Numbered from the stretch's first letter, positions 24,830-34,002 are shown. The stretch is 38,270 nt of DNA from UBA1562 sp041653955 (GCA_041653955.1 JBAZEH010000012.1:1-38270), one strand, 5' to 3'. Notes: generated by a model from the letters alone, not told the origin. Program-made: numbers and translations.

Positions 24830-25392
24830 AGACCGGTATCCTGGGAGGGACATTCAATCCCGTGCATATCGGCCACCTTATACTGGCTGAAGAGGTAAGG
24901 GAGAAACTGGGTTTAGACAGGGTAATATTTGTGCCGACGAATCTTCCGCCGCATAAGGATAATTCCGATATCGCGCCTGCCGTCGACAGGCTGGCTATGA
25001 TAAACCTGGCTGTTAAAGGAAACAATAATTTCCTGGTCTCTGATATTGAAATAAACAGGGAAGGGCGTTCTTATACGATAGACACGCTAAAAGATCTGAA
25101 GAATAAATACAGGGAAGACGAACTGTATTTTATAATCGGTTCTGATCTTCTTAAATACCTGGATGACTGGAAGGACCTGCAGGATATAATAAAGATGGTT
25201 AAGTTCGTTGCCGCGACCCGCCCGGGTTATCCTTTGGAGGATATTCCTTCTTATATCGCGACCGTCCCGATAAGGGCGGTGGATATATCCGGTTTTGAAA
25301 TAAGGAGGGCGGTTAAAGAAGGGAACTCATTTCGATACCTGGTGCCGGGAGAGGTATTCGGATATATTACCGAAAAGGGGATATATAGATGA
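24826..25392 (+). CDS. nadD: Nicotinate-nucleotide adenylyltransferase
   Basis: NadD joins ATP and nicotinate mononucleotide to give deamido-NAD+. The 188-residue protein has the nucleotidyltransferase motif GGTFNPVHIGHL (7-18) and PTNLPPHK. The C-terminal ISxTxxR motif reads ISGFEIR, so the usual Ser-Thr pair is replaced by Gly-Phe while the Arg is kept. It overlaps proA and rpe by 4 nt each. The ribosome silencing factor gene rsfS, which often follows nadD, is absent; rpe takes its place. Confidence 0.92.
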   Translation: MKTGILGGTFNPVHIGHLILAEEVREKLGLDRVIFVPTNLPPHKDNSDIAPAVDRLAMINLAVKGNNNFLVSDIEINREGRSYTIDTLKDLKNKYREDELYFIIGSDLLKYLDDWKDLQDIIKMVKFVAATRPGYPLEDIPSYIATVPIRAVDISGFEIRRAVKEGNSFRYLVPGEVFGYITEKGIYR

Positions 25393-26033
25393 AGATAAAG
25401 ATAGCGCCTTCAATATTATCAGCGGATTTCAGCTGTTTAGGCAGGGAGATAAGAAGGGTTGAGCGCGCCGGAGCGGATATGCTGCATATTGACGTTATGG
25501 ACGGGCATTTTGTGCCCAATATTACGATCGGCCCGGTGGTGGTAAAATATATACGCCGCGTGACAAAGATGCCTTTAGACGTGCACCTTATGATAGATAA
25601 CCCCGGGGATTTCCTGGAGCCTTTTATACGCGCGGGAAGCGATATGATAACTATGCATATTGAAACCATAAGCCCTAAACGTTATCAGCTTTACGCCAAA
25701 CATTTAAGGTCCAAAGGGGTTGAGGCGGGTATCTCACTTAATCCCGGGACCCCGTTATCCAGGATAAAGGGGCTTCTTAAATATACCGATTTTGTTTTAA
25801 TCATGTCCGTAAACCCCGGATTTGGCGGGCAGGAGTTTATCCCGTCGGCGTTGCCGAAGATAAGGGAGTTACGCTCTGTTTTTGACGGCGATATCGCGGT
25901 GGACGGAGGGGTAAATGATAAGGTCGCCGGCAGTATTATTAAGGCCGGGGCCAATATTTTAGCCGCCGGCTCATACCTGTTCGGCGCCAAAAACGTAAAA
26001 ACAGCGATAGAAAGGATCAGGAATGCAAAGTAA
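25389..26033 (+). CDS. rpe: Ribulose-phosphate 3-epimerase
   Basis: Rpe interconverts ribulose-5-phosphate and xylulose-5-phosphate in the pentose phosphate pathway. The 214-residue TIM-barrel protein has SILSADF (8-14), HIDVMDGHFVPN (34-45) and VHLMI (about 67-71) with the metal-binding His and Asp residues, MSVNPGFGGQ and DGGVN near the phosphate site. It overlaps nadD by 4 nt and the phosphohexomutase gene by 11 nt. Confidence 0.96.
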   Translation: MKIKIAPSILSADFSCLGREIRRVERAGADMLHIDVMDGHFVPNITIGPVVVKYIRRVTKMPLDVHLMIDNPGDFLEPFIRAGSDMITMHIETISPKRYQLYAKHLRSKGVEAGISLNPGTPLSRIKGLLKYTDFVLIMSVNPGFGGQEFIPSALPKIRELRSVFDGDIAVDGGVNDKVAGSIIKAGANILAAGSYLFGAKNVKTAIERIRNAK

Positions 26034-27408
26034 TAATAAGATAAAATTCGGGACTGACGGCTGGAGGGCTGTTATAGGGGAAGATTATACCTTTGAAAAC
26101 CTTAAAATAGTCTCCCAGGCAGTCAGTGATTATATCGGGCCGGGAAGCTCCATAGCGGTAGGTTTTGATACCCGTTTTATGTCGGGGCGTTTTGCCGGGA
26201 TAGCCGCGGAGGTGTTCAGGAGCAATGGGATAAAAGTAACTCTTTCGGACAGGCCTATGCCCACGCCGGCGCTTAGCTTTGCCGTGAAGAACCGTAAGCT
26301 GGGCCTGGGGATCATGATCACCGCCTCGCATAATCCTTCGGAATATAACGGGTTCAAGATAAAAAACTCTTCGGGCGGGGCTGCTGACCCTGAAGTAACG
26401 AAGGCAGTAGAGGCGCTCTTAGGGAAGAACCCTGTAAAATATGAGGGTGGCCCGCGGATGACAGAAAAGGAAGACCTGGTAACCGAATATATAAAATTCA
26501 TCCGCGGCTACATAGATCTTAAAAGGATCAGGAAGAAGAAGTTCAGGGTCCTGACCGACGCGATGTATGGCTCCGGAGATAGCTTTATAGGCTCGGTCCT
26601 CAAGGGGACGGATATAAAACTTGAGTTCCTGCATAATACTATTAATCCTTCTTTTGGCGGGACGCGCCCTGAACCCCTGGAAGAGAACCTGAAAGAATTA
26701 AAGGAGAGGGTAAAAAAAGGCAAGTTTGACCTTGGCATAGCCCTGGATGGGGACGCCGACAGGATAGCGGCGGTTGCCCCAGGAGGCGTATTTATTCATC
26801 CGCAGAAGATACTGGGGCTCCTGGCGCTTCACCCGAGCCAGGACAGGGGCTGGAGCGGAGGTATAGTAAAGACTATTGCCGGGACAACCATGATAGACCA
26901 TATAGCCGATTTCCTGAAAGTAAAACTTTATGAAACCCCGGTCGGGTTTAAATATATATCTGCCCTCATGGAGAGCGAGGATATACTCACCGGAGGAGAG
27001 GAGGCCGGAGGGATGGGGGTAAAAGGTTATATACCCGAAAGGGACGGCACGGTCGCGGGGCTGCTGCTGCTTGAGATGATGGCATACCGCAGCAAGGATA
27101 TACTCAAGATACTTAATGAAACAGAGAAGAAGTTCGGAAGGTATTATTACCTGCGCGATGACCTCCATCTGCAGAAACGCGTAGAACCCAGCAAAGAGAA
27201 GATGCCGTCAGAGCTTTTGGGCAAGAAAGTTTCTGAAATAAAAGATTTTGACGGGATAAAGGTCATATGCGAAGACGAAAGCTGGCTGATGTTCCGCGCC
27301 TCCGGGACAGAGCCGATCATGCGCGTATATTCTGAAGCCAGGTCTTTGGCGAGGGCGAAGGGCCTGCTTGAATACGGCAAAGATTTGATATTGAAGGATG
27401 TTTTATAG
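26023..27408 (+). CDS. Phosphoglucomutase/phosphomannomutase family protein
   Basis: This alpha-D-phosphohexomutase moves phosphate between C6 and C1 of a hexose. The 461-residue protein has all four domains: phosphoserine loop TASHNPSEYNG with Ser102, metal loop DGDADR (242-247), sugar loop GEEAGG (325-330) and the phosphate-binding RASGTEP near the C-terminus. The GEEAGG reading is closest to phosphoglucomutases (usually GEESGG), less like GlmM (GEESGH) or PMM (GEMSGH). It could supply glucose-1-phosphate for UDP-glucose or mannose-1-phosphate for GDP-mannose, both needed by genes in this window. Confidence 0.9.
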   Translation: MQSNNKIKFGTDGWRAVIGEDYTFENLKIVSQAVSDYIGPGSSIAVGFDTRFMSGRFAGIAAEVFRSNGIKVTLSDRPMPTPALSFAVKNRKLGLGIMITASHNPSEYNGFKIKNSSGGAADPEVTKAVEALLGKNPVKYEGGPRMTEKEDLVTEYIKFIRGYIDLKRIRKKKFRVLTDAMYGSGDSFIGSVLKGTDIKLEFLHNTINPSFGGTRPEPLEENLKELKERVKKGKFDLGIALDGDADRIAAVAPGGVFIHPQKILGLLALHPSQDRGWSGGIVKTIAGTTMIDHIADFLKVKLYETPVGFKYISALMESEDILTGGEEAGGMGVKGYIPERDGTVAGLLLLEMMAYRSKDILKILNETEKKFGRYYYLRDDLHLQKRVEPSKEKMPSELLGKKVSEIKDFDGIKVICEDESWLMFRASGTEPIMRVYSEARSLARAKGLLEYGKDLILKDVL

Positions 27409-27994
27409 GATATTAAGGTTCATCTCCAAAGTTTTATTTACGGTGTTTCTCGGCTTCAAGGCATGCGGAGTTGAGAATATACCAAAGGAAGGCGGTTTTA
27501 TTTTGGCTTCTAACCATGTCAGTTACCTGGACCCTATAGCGGTAGGCATAGCCTGCAGGCGTAAATTAAATTATATGGCAAAGGAAGAGTTATTCAGCAC
27601 TCCGTTTAGGTCATGGTTTTTTCGCGCGCTGAATTGTTTCCCGGTAAAGAGGGATTCCGCGGACCTTTCGGCAATAAAGGAAGCAATGCGCCGCGTGAAG
27701 GCGGGGGAAGGCCTCCTGCTGTTCCCTGAAGGGAGCCGCAGGTTTGAGAAGGGGCCAAAGGAGCCTTACGCGGGGGTGGGGTTCTTGACGGCAAAACTCG
27801 ATGTGCCGGTAATACCGGCTTTCATAAATGGTTCAGATAAAGCGCTGCCGGCAGGCGCTAAATCCGTAAGATTAACAGGTGTATCAGTATCTTTCGGCAA
27901 GCAAATTCCCATAGAAAGGAGGATGCCTTATCAGGATATCGCGAAATTGATAATGGATGATATCAGGCATCTTTCATGCGCAGGGTTAAGCTGA
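27398..27994 (+). CDS. plsC: 1-acyl-sn-glycerol-3-phosphate acyltransferase (PlsC-like)
   Basis: PlsC acylates lysophosphatidic acid to phosphatidic acid at the inner membrane. The 198-residue protein has a hydrophobic N-terminus, the HX4D catalytic motif (His40-Asp45, NHVSYLD), NCFPVKRD, the substrate motif FPEGSR (about 108-113) and VPVIPAFI. It overlaps the mutase gene by 11 nt. In many bacteria ispH lies between plsC and rpsA; here it is absent and rpsA follows after a 222-nt leader. Confidence 0.9.
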   Translation: MFYRILRFISKVLFTVFLGFKACGVENIPKEGGFILASNHVSYLDPIAVGIACRRKLNYMAKEELFSTPFRSWFFRALNCFPVKRDSADLSAIKEAMRRVKAGEGLLLFPEGSRRFEKGPKEPYAGVGFLTAKLDVPVIPAFINGSDKALPAGAKSVRLTGVSVSFGKQIPIERRMPYQDIAKLIMDDIRHLSCAGLS

Positions 27995-28216
27995 CAGGAC
28001 CAGGGTCTTTACCTCTTCTATCCCCACATAAAAATATACCATATACCGCCGATAAGACGCAGCCGGGCGCTGCTTTGCCCGCACGTAATTATATTCCTTT
28101 TTACCGCAGAAGATACTCTGCGCTCGTTAGAAAAATTCTCTGTAAAGGAGGTGTTTTAAGCAGTTTTAATACTAACAATTAAATATAATATAATAATTAA
28201 AGGGAGGTAACGTAAG
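27995..28216 (+). promoter_or_regulatory. rpsA upstream leader with tandem TATAAT boxes
   Basis: This 222-nt gap has no convincing gene. It holds a 6-bp hairpin CGCAGA/TCTGCG (28105-28110 and 28117-28122), an SD-like AAAGGAGGTG near 28144 with no usable start codon after it, and two overlapping TATAAT boxes (28184-28189 and 28189-28194) just before the AAAGGGAGGT Shine-Dalgarno of rpsA. No good -35 is visible, so the promoter call is weak. Leader autoregulation of S1, known in other bacteria, is possible but not shown. Confidence 0.35.
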
Positions 28217-29758
28217 ATGTCAGACGAAAGAAGCATGATGGAAGAGCTCTACAACCAGAGTATAAAGATACTTAAAGAAGGGCAGATCATAAAGGGGAGG
28301 ATAGTATCCATAAAAGCCAAAGAGGTCCTTGTGGATGTGGGGTTTAAGTCCGAAGGAATAGTCCCCATCGCGCAGTTCAGCAAAGAGGACCTGGAGGTAG
28401 GCAAGGAATTGGATTTCTATGTTGACTGCATAGAAGATGATTCCGGTATGATCGGCCTCTCACGCGATAAGGCTATACGTATACAAGGGTGGGATAATAT
28501 CGTCAAGAACGCCAATGACGGCACCCTTATTGAGGGTATGCCCGTTAAGAAAGTAAAGGGAGGTTTTCTGGTGGATGTGGTGGGGATAGAAGGGTTTCTC
28601 CCTACATCGCTTTCTGCTTTCAGGGGGCTTGCCGATAAGAACATAATATACAACAAGTTCAAGTTTAAGATCATCAAGGTCAATAATCTCAGGCACAGCA
28701 TAATATTATCGCATCGGGAAGCTATGCAGAAAGTCAGGGATGAGGCAAAGGAAAAACTCTGGCAGGAGCTGAAGATAGGGGCGATCCAGCCCGGCACAGT
28801 CAAGGCGATAACCGATTTTGGCGCCTTTGTGGACCTGGGAGGGGTAGACGGGCTCCTTTATATAACCGATATGTCCTGGTCTAAGATCAGCCATCCTTCG
28901 GAGATAGTAGCGTTAGGGGACAAGATAGACGTGGTGATCCTGAATATGGATAAAGAGGCAGGGAAGGTATCTCTGGGGCTGAAGCAAAGGTTCCCTGACC
29001 CCTGGCAGGATATTGAAACGAAATACAGCGTGGGTTCCAAGGTAAAGGGTAAAGTTGTCAATATCCTTCCTTACGGCGTATTCGTAGAGCTGGAGAAGGG
29101 TATAGAAGGCCTCGTCCACGTATCGGAGATATCATGGACGAAAAGGGTGAATAACCCGGCAGAGATGTTCGCTATAGGGGATATGGTGGAGGTCCAGGTG
29201 TTGAATATAGACAAGGAGTCGCGTAAGATCTCCTTAAGCTTAAAGCAGCTGGAGCAGAACCCCTGGCTTGAAGTTGAAGCCAAGTATCCCGTAGGCACAA
29301 AGATACAGGGCAAGGTAAGAGGATTCACCGCTTACGGCGTATTCGTGGAGATGGATAACAGCCTTGAGGGGATGATACATGTTTCCGATATCTCCTGGAC
29401 TAAAAGGGTGGCCCATCCGCAGGATATCTTCAAGAAAGGCCAGAAGATAGAAGTAGTGGTTGTTTCCGTGGATGCCGCTAACCGCCGCATCTCTCTGGGG
29501 TTGAAACAGCTGCAGCCTAACCCATGGCCGGATATCGCCGAGAAATACCCCGTTGATACCGAGCTGGAAACAGAGGTCGTGAATATAAATGATTTCGGGG
29601 TATTCGTGAAGATAGAAGACGATCTGGAGGGCCTGGTTTACTCAAGCGAGATAGATAAAGATACCCTCGCGCAGTTAAAGCCGGGAGACAAGTTAAAGGC
29701 AAAAGTGATAAAGGTTGATACGGAGCAGGCCAAGATCGGCCTCTCCTCCAAAATATAG
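28217..29758 (+). CDS. rpsA: 30S ribosomal protein S1
   Basis: S1 helps mRNA bind the 30S subunit. The 513-residue protein has six S1 OB-fold repeats, the last three or four closely similar, with repeated blocks such as GxVxxxxxYGVFVELE, GLVHVSEISWTKRVxxP and RKISLSLKQLEQNPW. The first two repeats (about 20-90 and 105-170) are more divergent, as usual for S1. An AAAGGGAGGT Shine-Dalgarno precedes the ATG. Its stop codon lies at the left edge of a palindrome. Confidence 0.95.
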   Translation: MSDERSMMEELYNQSIKILKEGQIIKGRIVSIKAKEVLVDVGFKSEGIVPIAQFSKEDLEVGKELDFYVDCIEDDSGMIGLSRDKAIRIQGWDNIVKNANDGTLIEGMPVKKVKGGFLVDVVGIEGFLPTSLSAFRGLADKNIIYNKFKFKIIKVNNLRHSIILSHREAMQKVRDEAKEKLWQELKIGAIQPGTVKAITDFGAFVDLGGVDGLLYITDMSWSKISHPSEIVALGDKIDVVILNMDKEAGKVSLGLKQRFPDPWQDIETKYSVGSKVKGKVVNILPYGVFVELEKGIEGLVHVSEISWTKRVNNPAEMFAIGDMVEVQVLNIDKESRKISLSLKQLEQNPWLEVEAKYPVGTKIQGKVRGFTAYGVFVEMDNSLEGMIHVSDISWTKRVAHPQDIFKKGQKIEVVVVSVDAANRRISLGLKQLQPNPWPDIAEKYPVDTELETEVVNINDFGVFVKIEDDLEGLVYSSEIDKDTLAQLKPGDKLKAKVIKVDTEQAKIGLSSKI

Positions 29759-29815
29759 GGACACCCTTTAATCCAATCGGGGGACGCTCTTTCTGCCAAT
29801 CGGGAGGGTGTCCCC
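29758..29815. repeat. Second GGGACA-type palindromic intergenic element
   Basis: GGGACACCCT (29758-29767) and AGGGTGTCCC (29805-29814) are perfect reverse complements around a 37-nt centre. The centre holds a 9-bp direct repeat CCAATCGGG (29773-29781 and 29796-29804). No T run follows, so it is not a classical terminator. The outer GGGGACA/TGTCCCC theme is shared with the palindrome at 4888-4960. Confidence 0.65.
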
Positions 29816-29880
29816 ACGATTAATCTGCGGGGGTGCTTTTAGCTTTTGCTGGCTGATTGCCCCCTTAATGAGGTGATGAG

Positions 29881-31059
29881 ATGGAGAGACCTGATATCGA
29901 TAAGCAGTTAGAGGTTATCAAGCGCGGCGCAGTTGATATAATCTCTGAAAAGGAATTAAAAGCAAAGCTGCAAGAGAGCATAAAGTCAAATAGGCCCCTT
30001 AACATAAAGGCAGGATTTGACCCCACTGCTCCGGATATACATCTTGGCCATACTGTCCTGTTGAGAAAATTACGCCAGTTCCAGGACCTGGGCCACCAGG
30101 TTATATTCTTGATAGGTGATTTTACTGCCCGCATCGGAGATCCTACCGGCAGACAGGAGGCCAGGAAGCCGCTCACCAAAGAAGAGGCGATGAAGAACGC
30201 CGCTACTTATAAAAACCAGGTATCCAAAATACTGGACACAGACAAGATCCGCGTGGTATTTAACAGCGAGTGGTTTGATAATATGCCGGTGTTGGATATG
30301 CTTAAGCTTACTACCCATGCTACTGTCGCCCAGATGACGGCGAGAAGCGACTTCAAAAAGAGACTCTCTAAAGGCGAGGATGTAACCCTTCTTGAATTTA
30401 TGTATCCGCTTTTACAGGGATATGATTCCGTGAAATTAGAAGCGGATATTGAATTAGGGGGGACAGACCAGATATTCAATCTTCTGGTAGGAAGGGATAT
30501 GCAGAGGGATTTTAACCAGCCGGAGCAGGTAGTCATCACTATGCCTCTTTTAGAGGGGACTGACGGCGTGCAGAAGATGAGCAAGTCTTACGGCAACTAT
30601 ATCGCCGTAAACGATACTCCCAAAGATATGTTCGGAAAGATAATGTCCATATCTGATGAGATGATGATGAAATATTACACCTTGCTTACCGACGAGGACC
30701 TGGGTAGTGCAAAGAAGATGCATCCTAAAGAAGCAAAGTTAGCGCTTGCCGGGAATATCGTCAGCCAATACCACACAGAAGAAGCAGCCAGGAACGCAAG
30801 GCAGGAATTTGACGATGTCTTCAGCAAAGGAGAAATACCCGAAGAGATGCCGGTCTATAAGATCCGTAAAGATGGCTGCGCCATAATTGATATTTTGCTG
30901 GATAGTAAATTGACCTCATCGCGCAATGAAGCGCGCCGCCTTATACAACAGGGTGGCGTCTCCCTGGACGGAAAGCGCCTGGATAAAGAAGATACCGTCA
31001 TAGACAAAGAAGGGACGCTTAAGGCAGGCAAACGGCGTTTCCTGAAGTTGACAAGATAA
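29881..31059 (+). CDS. tyrS: Tyrosyl-tRNA synthetase
   Basis: TyrS charges tRNA-Tyr with tyrosine. The 392-residue class I synthetase has the HIGH-type motif HLGH (54-57), KMSKS (232-236) and a C-terminal S4 RNA-binding domain (about 330-392). Its FDPTAPDIHLGHT and IGDPTGR readings fit the TyrZ-like branch. A TGAGGTGATGAG stretch serves as Shine-Dalgarno. I see no T-box leader. The next gene starts 5 nt after its stop. Confidence 0.96.
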   Translation: MERPDIDKQLEVIKRGAVDIISEKELKAKLQESIKSNRPLNIKAGFDPTAPDIHLGHTVLLRKLRQFQDLGHQVIFLIGDFTARIGDPTGRQEARKPLTKEEAMKNAATYKNQVSKILDTDKIRVVFNSEWFDNMPVLDMLKLTTHATVAQMTARSDFKKRLSKGEDVTLLEFMYPLLQGYDSVKLEADIELGGTDQIFNLLVGRDMQRDFNQPEQVVITMPLLEGTDGVQKMSKSYGNYIAVNDTPKDMFGKIMSISDEMMMKYYTLLTDEDLGSAKKMHPKEAKLALAGNIVSQYHTEEAARNARQEFDDVFSKGEIPEEMPVYKIRKDGCAIIDILLDSKLTSSRNEARRLIQQGGVSLDGKRLDKEDTVIDKEGTLKAGKRRFLKLTR

Positions 31060-31064
31060 ATATA

Positions 31065-32318
31065 ATGATCGCCAGCATAAAAAAAATAGATACCTTTGCC
31101 AGGAATATAATTTTTGTTTTTCTGGGGATATCCTTAGGCAACGTATTTAATCTTGCTTATCAGCTTTTCATAGCTCATAGAATGTCCGGGGTAGATTTTG
31201 CCGGATTCAGCTCGCTGTTAGCCATATTCACGCTTATATCCGCTCCCCTGACCCCCTTACAGACTACGGTAGCCAAATATACCGCGGAGTTCAACGCGCA
31301 AGGCCAGAGCGCTAAAACCCGGGCGTTGTTGTCCGGACTGTTGAGAAAACTCCTGCCGCTTGCAGTGATCACCTTTATTATTTTTTATATTATTTCTTTT
31401 CCCTTGATGGAGAGGCTTAAGATATCGTCTTTTTCATCGGGGTATATCCTGGCTTTATTGGTCGCTTCCTGCTGGATCATTCCGGTATTGACCGGGGCAT
31501 TGCAGGGCCTTGAATTATTCAAATGGCTCATATCGCAATCCCTGGTTAGCGGCGCGGCAAAATTGATATTCGCCTTTATATTTATCAGCCTGGGTTTTAA
31601 TATCGCCGGGGCGCTTGGGGCGTTCCTGGCTTCCATCCTGATAGGGGTTATTGTCGCGGTGTTTCCCTTAAAGAGGCTGCTTTCATTCAGGGCGCCTTCT
31701 GACGGCATAGACTTCAGGGGGTTCTTTTTGTACCTCGCCCCGGTAGCAGCAAGCTCTTTTTGTTATATGGCCCTGGTAAACTTTGATATGGTATTGGTAA
31801 AATATATTTTTACGCCCGGCGATGCGGGGTTCTATTCCTTAGCCCAGATACTCGGTAAGATCTTCCTGTTCCTGCCTGGAGCCATAAGCATAGTGATGTT
31901 CCCGCGGGCCGCCGGCTTAAAGGCAAAGAATATGAATACCGGCTCCACATTGTCCAGGTCGCTTTTATACGCCTGCGTCCTATGCGTTATAGCCAATATC
32001 GCCTATAACCTTTTTCCGTCATTCGCCCTGAAGGCCCTTACCGGAAAGGCGTTTTTAGAATCTATCACATTAGGCAGGCTTTTTGGGATATCAATGAGCT
32101 TTTTTGCGCTCTTATTTATATTGATAAGTTATTTTCTTTCCGTGAAAGACCTGCGCTTTATAAAATACCTGGTCTTATTCACGGTGTTACAGCCGCTGGC
32201 AATCATTATATTGAGCAAAACACTTATAGATGTCCAGCTGATACTTTGCGCGACCTCTTTTCTGTTATTTTGCGTGTTTTTATCGTTAGCTTACAAGAAA
32301 AAACAGGTTCCCGCTTAG
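31065..32318 (+). CDS. Polysaccharide flippase, Wzx/MATE-like
   Basis: This 417-residue integral membrane protein, with about 12 hydrophobic segments and few charged residues, belongs to the oligosaccharide/polysaccharide exporter fold. The N-terminal stretch ending GNVFNLAYQLFIAHRMSG is typical of Wzx-like flippases, which move lipid-linked glycans across the inner membrane. It opens the glycan cluster and abuts a GT2 gene directly. The substrate is unknown. Confidence 0.8.
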   Translation: MIASIKKIDTFARNIIFVFLGISLGNVFNLAYQLFIAHRMSGVDFAGFSSLLAIFTLISAPLTPLQTTVAKYTAEFNAQGQSAKTRALLSGLLRKLLPLAVITFIIFYIISFPLMERLKISSFSSGYILALLVASCWIIPVLTGALQGLELFKWLISQSLVSGAAKLIFAFIFISLGFNIAGALGAFLASILIGVIVAVFPLKRLLSFRAPSDGIDFRGFFLYLAPVAASSFCYMALVNFDMVLVKYIFTPGDAGFYSLAQILGKIFLFLPGAISIVMFPRAAGLKAKNMNTGSTLSRSLLYACVLCVIANIAYNLFPSFALKALTGKAFLESITLGRLFGISMSFFALLFILISYFLSVKDLRFIKYLVLFTVLQPLAIIILSKTLIDVQLILCATSFLLFCVFLSLAYKKKQVPA

Positions 32319-33113
32319 ATGATGCGAGAGAAAAAGGAAAAGATTTCTGTGGTCATGCCCGCGTACAACGAGGGCGGGCATATCGTAACCGGCATAAAAG
32401 AGACTGCCGAGGCGTTCAACAGCTTCGGTTATCCCTGGGAACTTATTGTGATGGATGACGGCTCAACCGACGACACTTACGAGAAAGCGGCGGCCCTGGC
32501 GGCAGAATACCCCCAGCTTATAGTAAAGAGAAATTCCGTAAATATGGGTAAGGGCAGGGCGATCAAAAGGGCCCTGCATTATATAAACGGAGATTATACT
32601 CTTTTCCTTGACGCTGATATGGACCTGCACCCGGTGCAGTTCCAGACCCTATTTGATATTATGGGGTTGGATAAAGCAGATATAGTCATCGGGTCTAAAT
32701 TACATCCCAATTCCAGGGTAAAATACCCTTTGCAGCGCAAGGTGATCAGTTTCATATATTATCTTTTAGTCAAGCTGCTGTTTAACCTGCCCTGTCATGA
32801 TACCCAGACAGGGTTAAAGTTATTCAAAACCAGCGCCTTGAGGAAGGTATTGCCGCGGGTGCTGGTAAAGAAATTCGCCTTTGACCTGGAGATGCTGGTA
32901 AACGCGCACCATCTTGGATATAAGATAGCTGAAGCACCCATAATCCTGAAACCTCAAAGGTCCTATGGCCGGATCGGGCCAAAAGCGATATTCGCAACCG
33001 GCTGGGATACATTGGCTATATTTTACAGGATGTATATATTAAAATACTATGACCGTATCGATTATCATCGCCGTAAAAACCTGGCAAAAGAATTTAGAAG
33101 AATGCGTCGCTAA
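32319..33113 (+). CDS. Glycosyltransferase family 2, dolichyl-phosphate-sugar synthase-like
   Basis: This is a 264-residue inverting glycosyltransferase with a GT-A fold. It has an N-terminal ISVVMPAYNEGGHI strand, DDGSTDDT and a metal-binding DADMD. The middle and C-terminal blocks (DTQTGLKLFK and FAFDLEMLVNAHHLGYKIAEAPI) are typical of Alg5/DPM1-like enzymes that load a sugar onto a polyprenyl phosphate. It has no C-terminal membrane helices, so a separate membrane partner may exist. The start follows the flippase stop directly (two consecutive ATG codons at 32319 and 32322). It overlaps the next gene by 65 nt. Confidence 0.85.
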   Translation: MMREKKEKISVVMPAYNEGGHIVTGIKETAEAFNSFGYPWELIVMDDGSTDDTYEKAAALAAEYPQLIVKRNSVNMGKGRAIKRALHYINGDYTLFLDADMDLHPVQFQTLFDIMGLDKADIVIGSKLHPNSRVKYPLQRKVISFIYYLLVKLLFNLPCHDTQTGLKLFKTSALRKVLPRVLVKKFAFDLEMLVNAHHLGYKIAEAPIILKPQRSYGRIGPKAIFATGWDTLAIFYRMYILKYYDRIDYHRRKNLAKEFRRMRR

Positions 33114-34002
33114 GTGCCGGGAGCTGGATTACCCTGATTTTGAGATCATCATTTTGCCTGATCATGAGATAGGGGATGTTGGCGGAGCGCAGGTAATCCC
33201 TACGGGCCCGTTAAATCCGGCAAAAAAGAGGGATATGGCCGTAGGCAGCGCCAAAGGAGATATACTGGCGTTTATTGACGATGATGCCTATCCGCGCAAG
33301 GATTGGCTTAAGAACGCCGTAGTAAATTTCTCCGACCCTGACGTGGCCGCGGTAGGAGGGCCTGCCATAACTGCCGGTAATGATGATTTTATGCGTAAGG
33401 CAAGCGGGATGGTTTATTCTGCTCCGGCGGTCAGCGGCAAATATATTTACAGGTACCTGCCCGGGAAGAGGGCGCAAATAGATGATTATCCGAGCTGTAA
33501 TTTTCTGGTGCGAAGATCAATAATGCTGGAATTGGGGGGATTCAATACTAATTTCTGGCCGGGAGAGGATACTAAATTATGCCTGGATATAACCGCGGGG
33601 TTAGGGAAAAAGATAATCTATGACCCTGCGGCGGTAGTCTATCATCACCGCCGGCCATTATTCCTGCCTCATTTAAAACAGATAGCCAGCTATGCCTTGC
33701 ACCGCGGTTATTTCGTTAAGCGTTATCCGCATACATCCTTGAAATTAGCTTATTTTGCGCCGTCATTATTCTCACTCGGCCTCTTGGCAGGAACGGTTTT
33801 ATCTATCATTTTTACTCCTTTAAGGGCAGCCTATATTACGGGTTTATTCTTATACCTTTTTATTATCCTTATCTTCAGCATTTCTAAAGAGTTACGTTTT
33901 ATTCCGTATATATTTTGTGGTATAATATTAACTCATTTAACTTACGGTTTTTATTTCTTAAAAGGGCTTTTTACGAGAAGGCTAAAAGAGGAAAGCATAT
34001 AA
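33049..34002 (+). CDS. Glycosyltransferase family 2 with C-terminal membrane helices
   Basis: This is a 317-residue GT2 enzyme. The first strand MTVSIIIAVKTW must be near the true start, so the 65-nt overlap with the previous gene appears real. A metal-binding DDDAYPRKDWL lies near residue 75-85 and GGFNTNFWPGEDTKLC near 165-180. About three hydrophobic helices follow residue 230, anchoring it in the inner membrane. It probably extends a glycan on the cytoplasmic face. Donor and acceptor are unknown. Confidence 0.85.
   Translation: MTVSIIIAVKTWQKNLEECVAKCRELDYPDFEIIILPDHEIGDVGGAQVIPTGPLNPAKKRDMAVGSAKGDILAFIDDDAYPRKDWLKNAVVNFSDPDVAAVGGPAITAGNDDFMRKASGMVYSAPAVSGKYIYRYLPGKRAQIDDYPSCNFLVRRSIMLELGGFNTNFWPGEDTKLCLDITAGLGKKIIYDPAAVVYHHRRPLFLPHLKQIASYALHRGYFVKRYPHTSLKLAYFAPSLFSLGLLAGTVLSIIFTPLRAAYITGLFLYLFIILIFSISKELRFIPYIFCGIILTHLTYGFYFLKGLFTRRLKEESI

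Noticed and set aside
27976..28182. A 68-codon plus-strand frame after plsC
   Set aside because: It begins inside plsC, has no Shine-Dalgarno, and its Pro/Arg-rich translation matches nothing recognisable. The region reads better as an rpsA leader.
29759..29880. A T-box or other amino-acid riboswitch before tyrS
   Set aside because: The 122-nt gap holds only the palindrome and a Shine-Dalgarno. No T-box specifier/antiterminator structure is visible.
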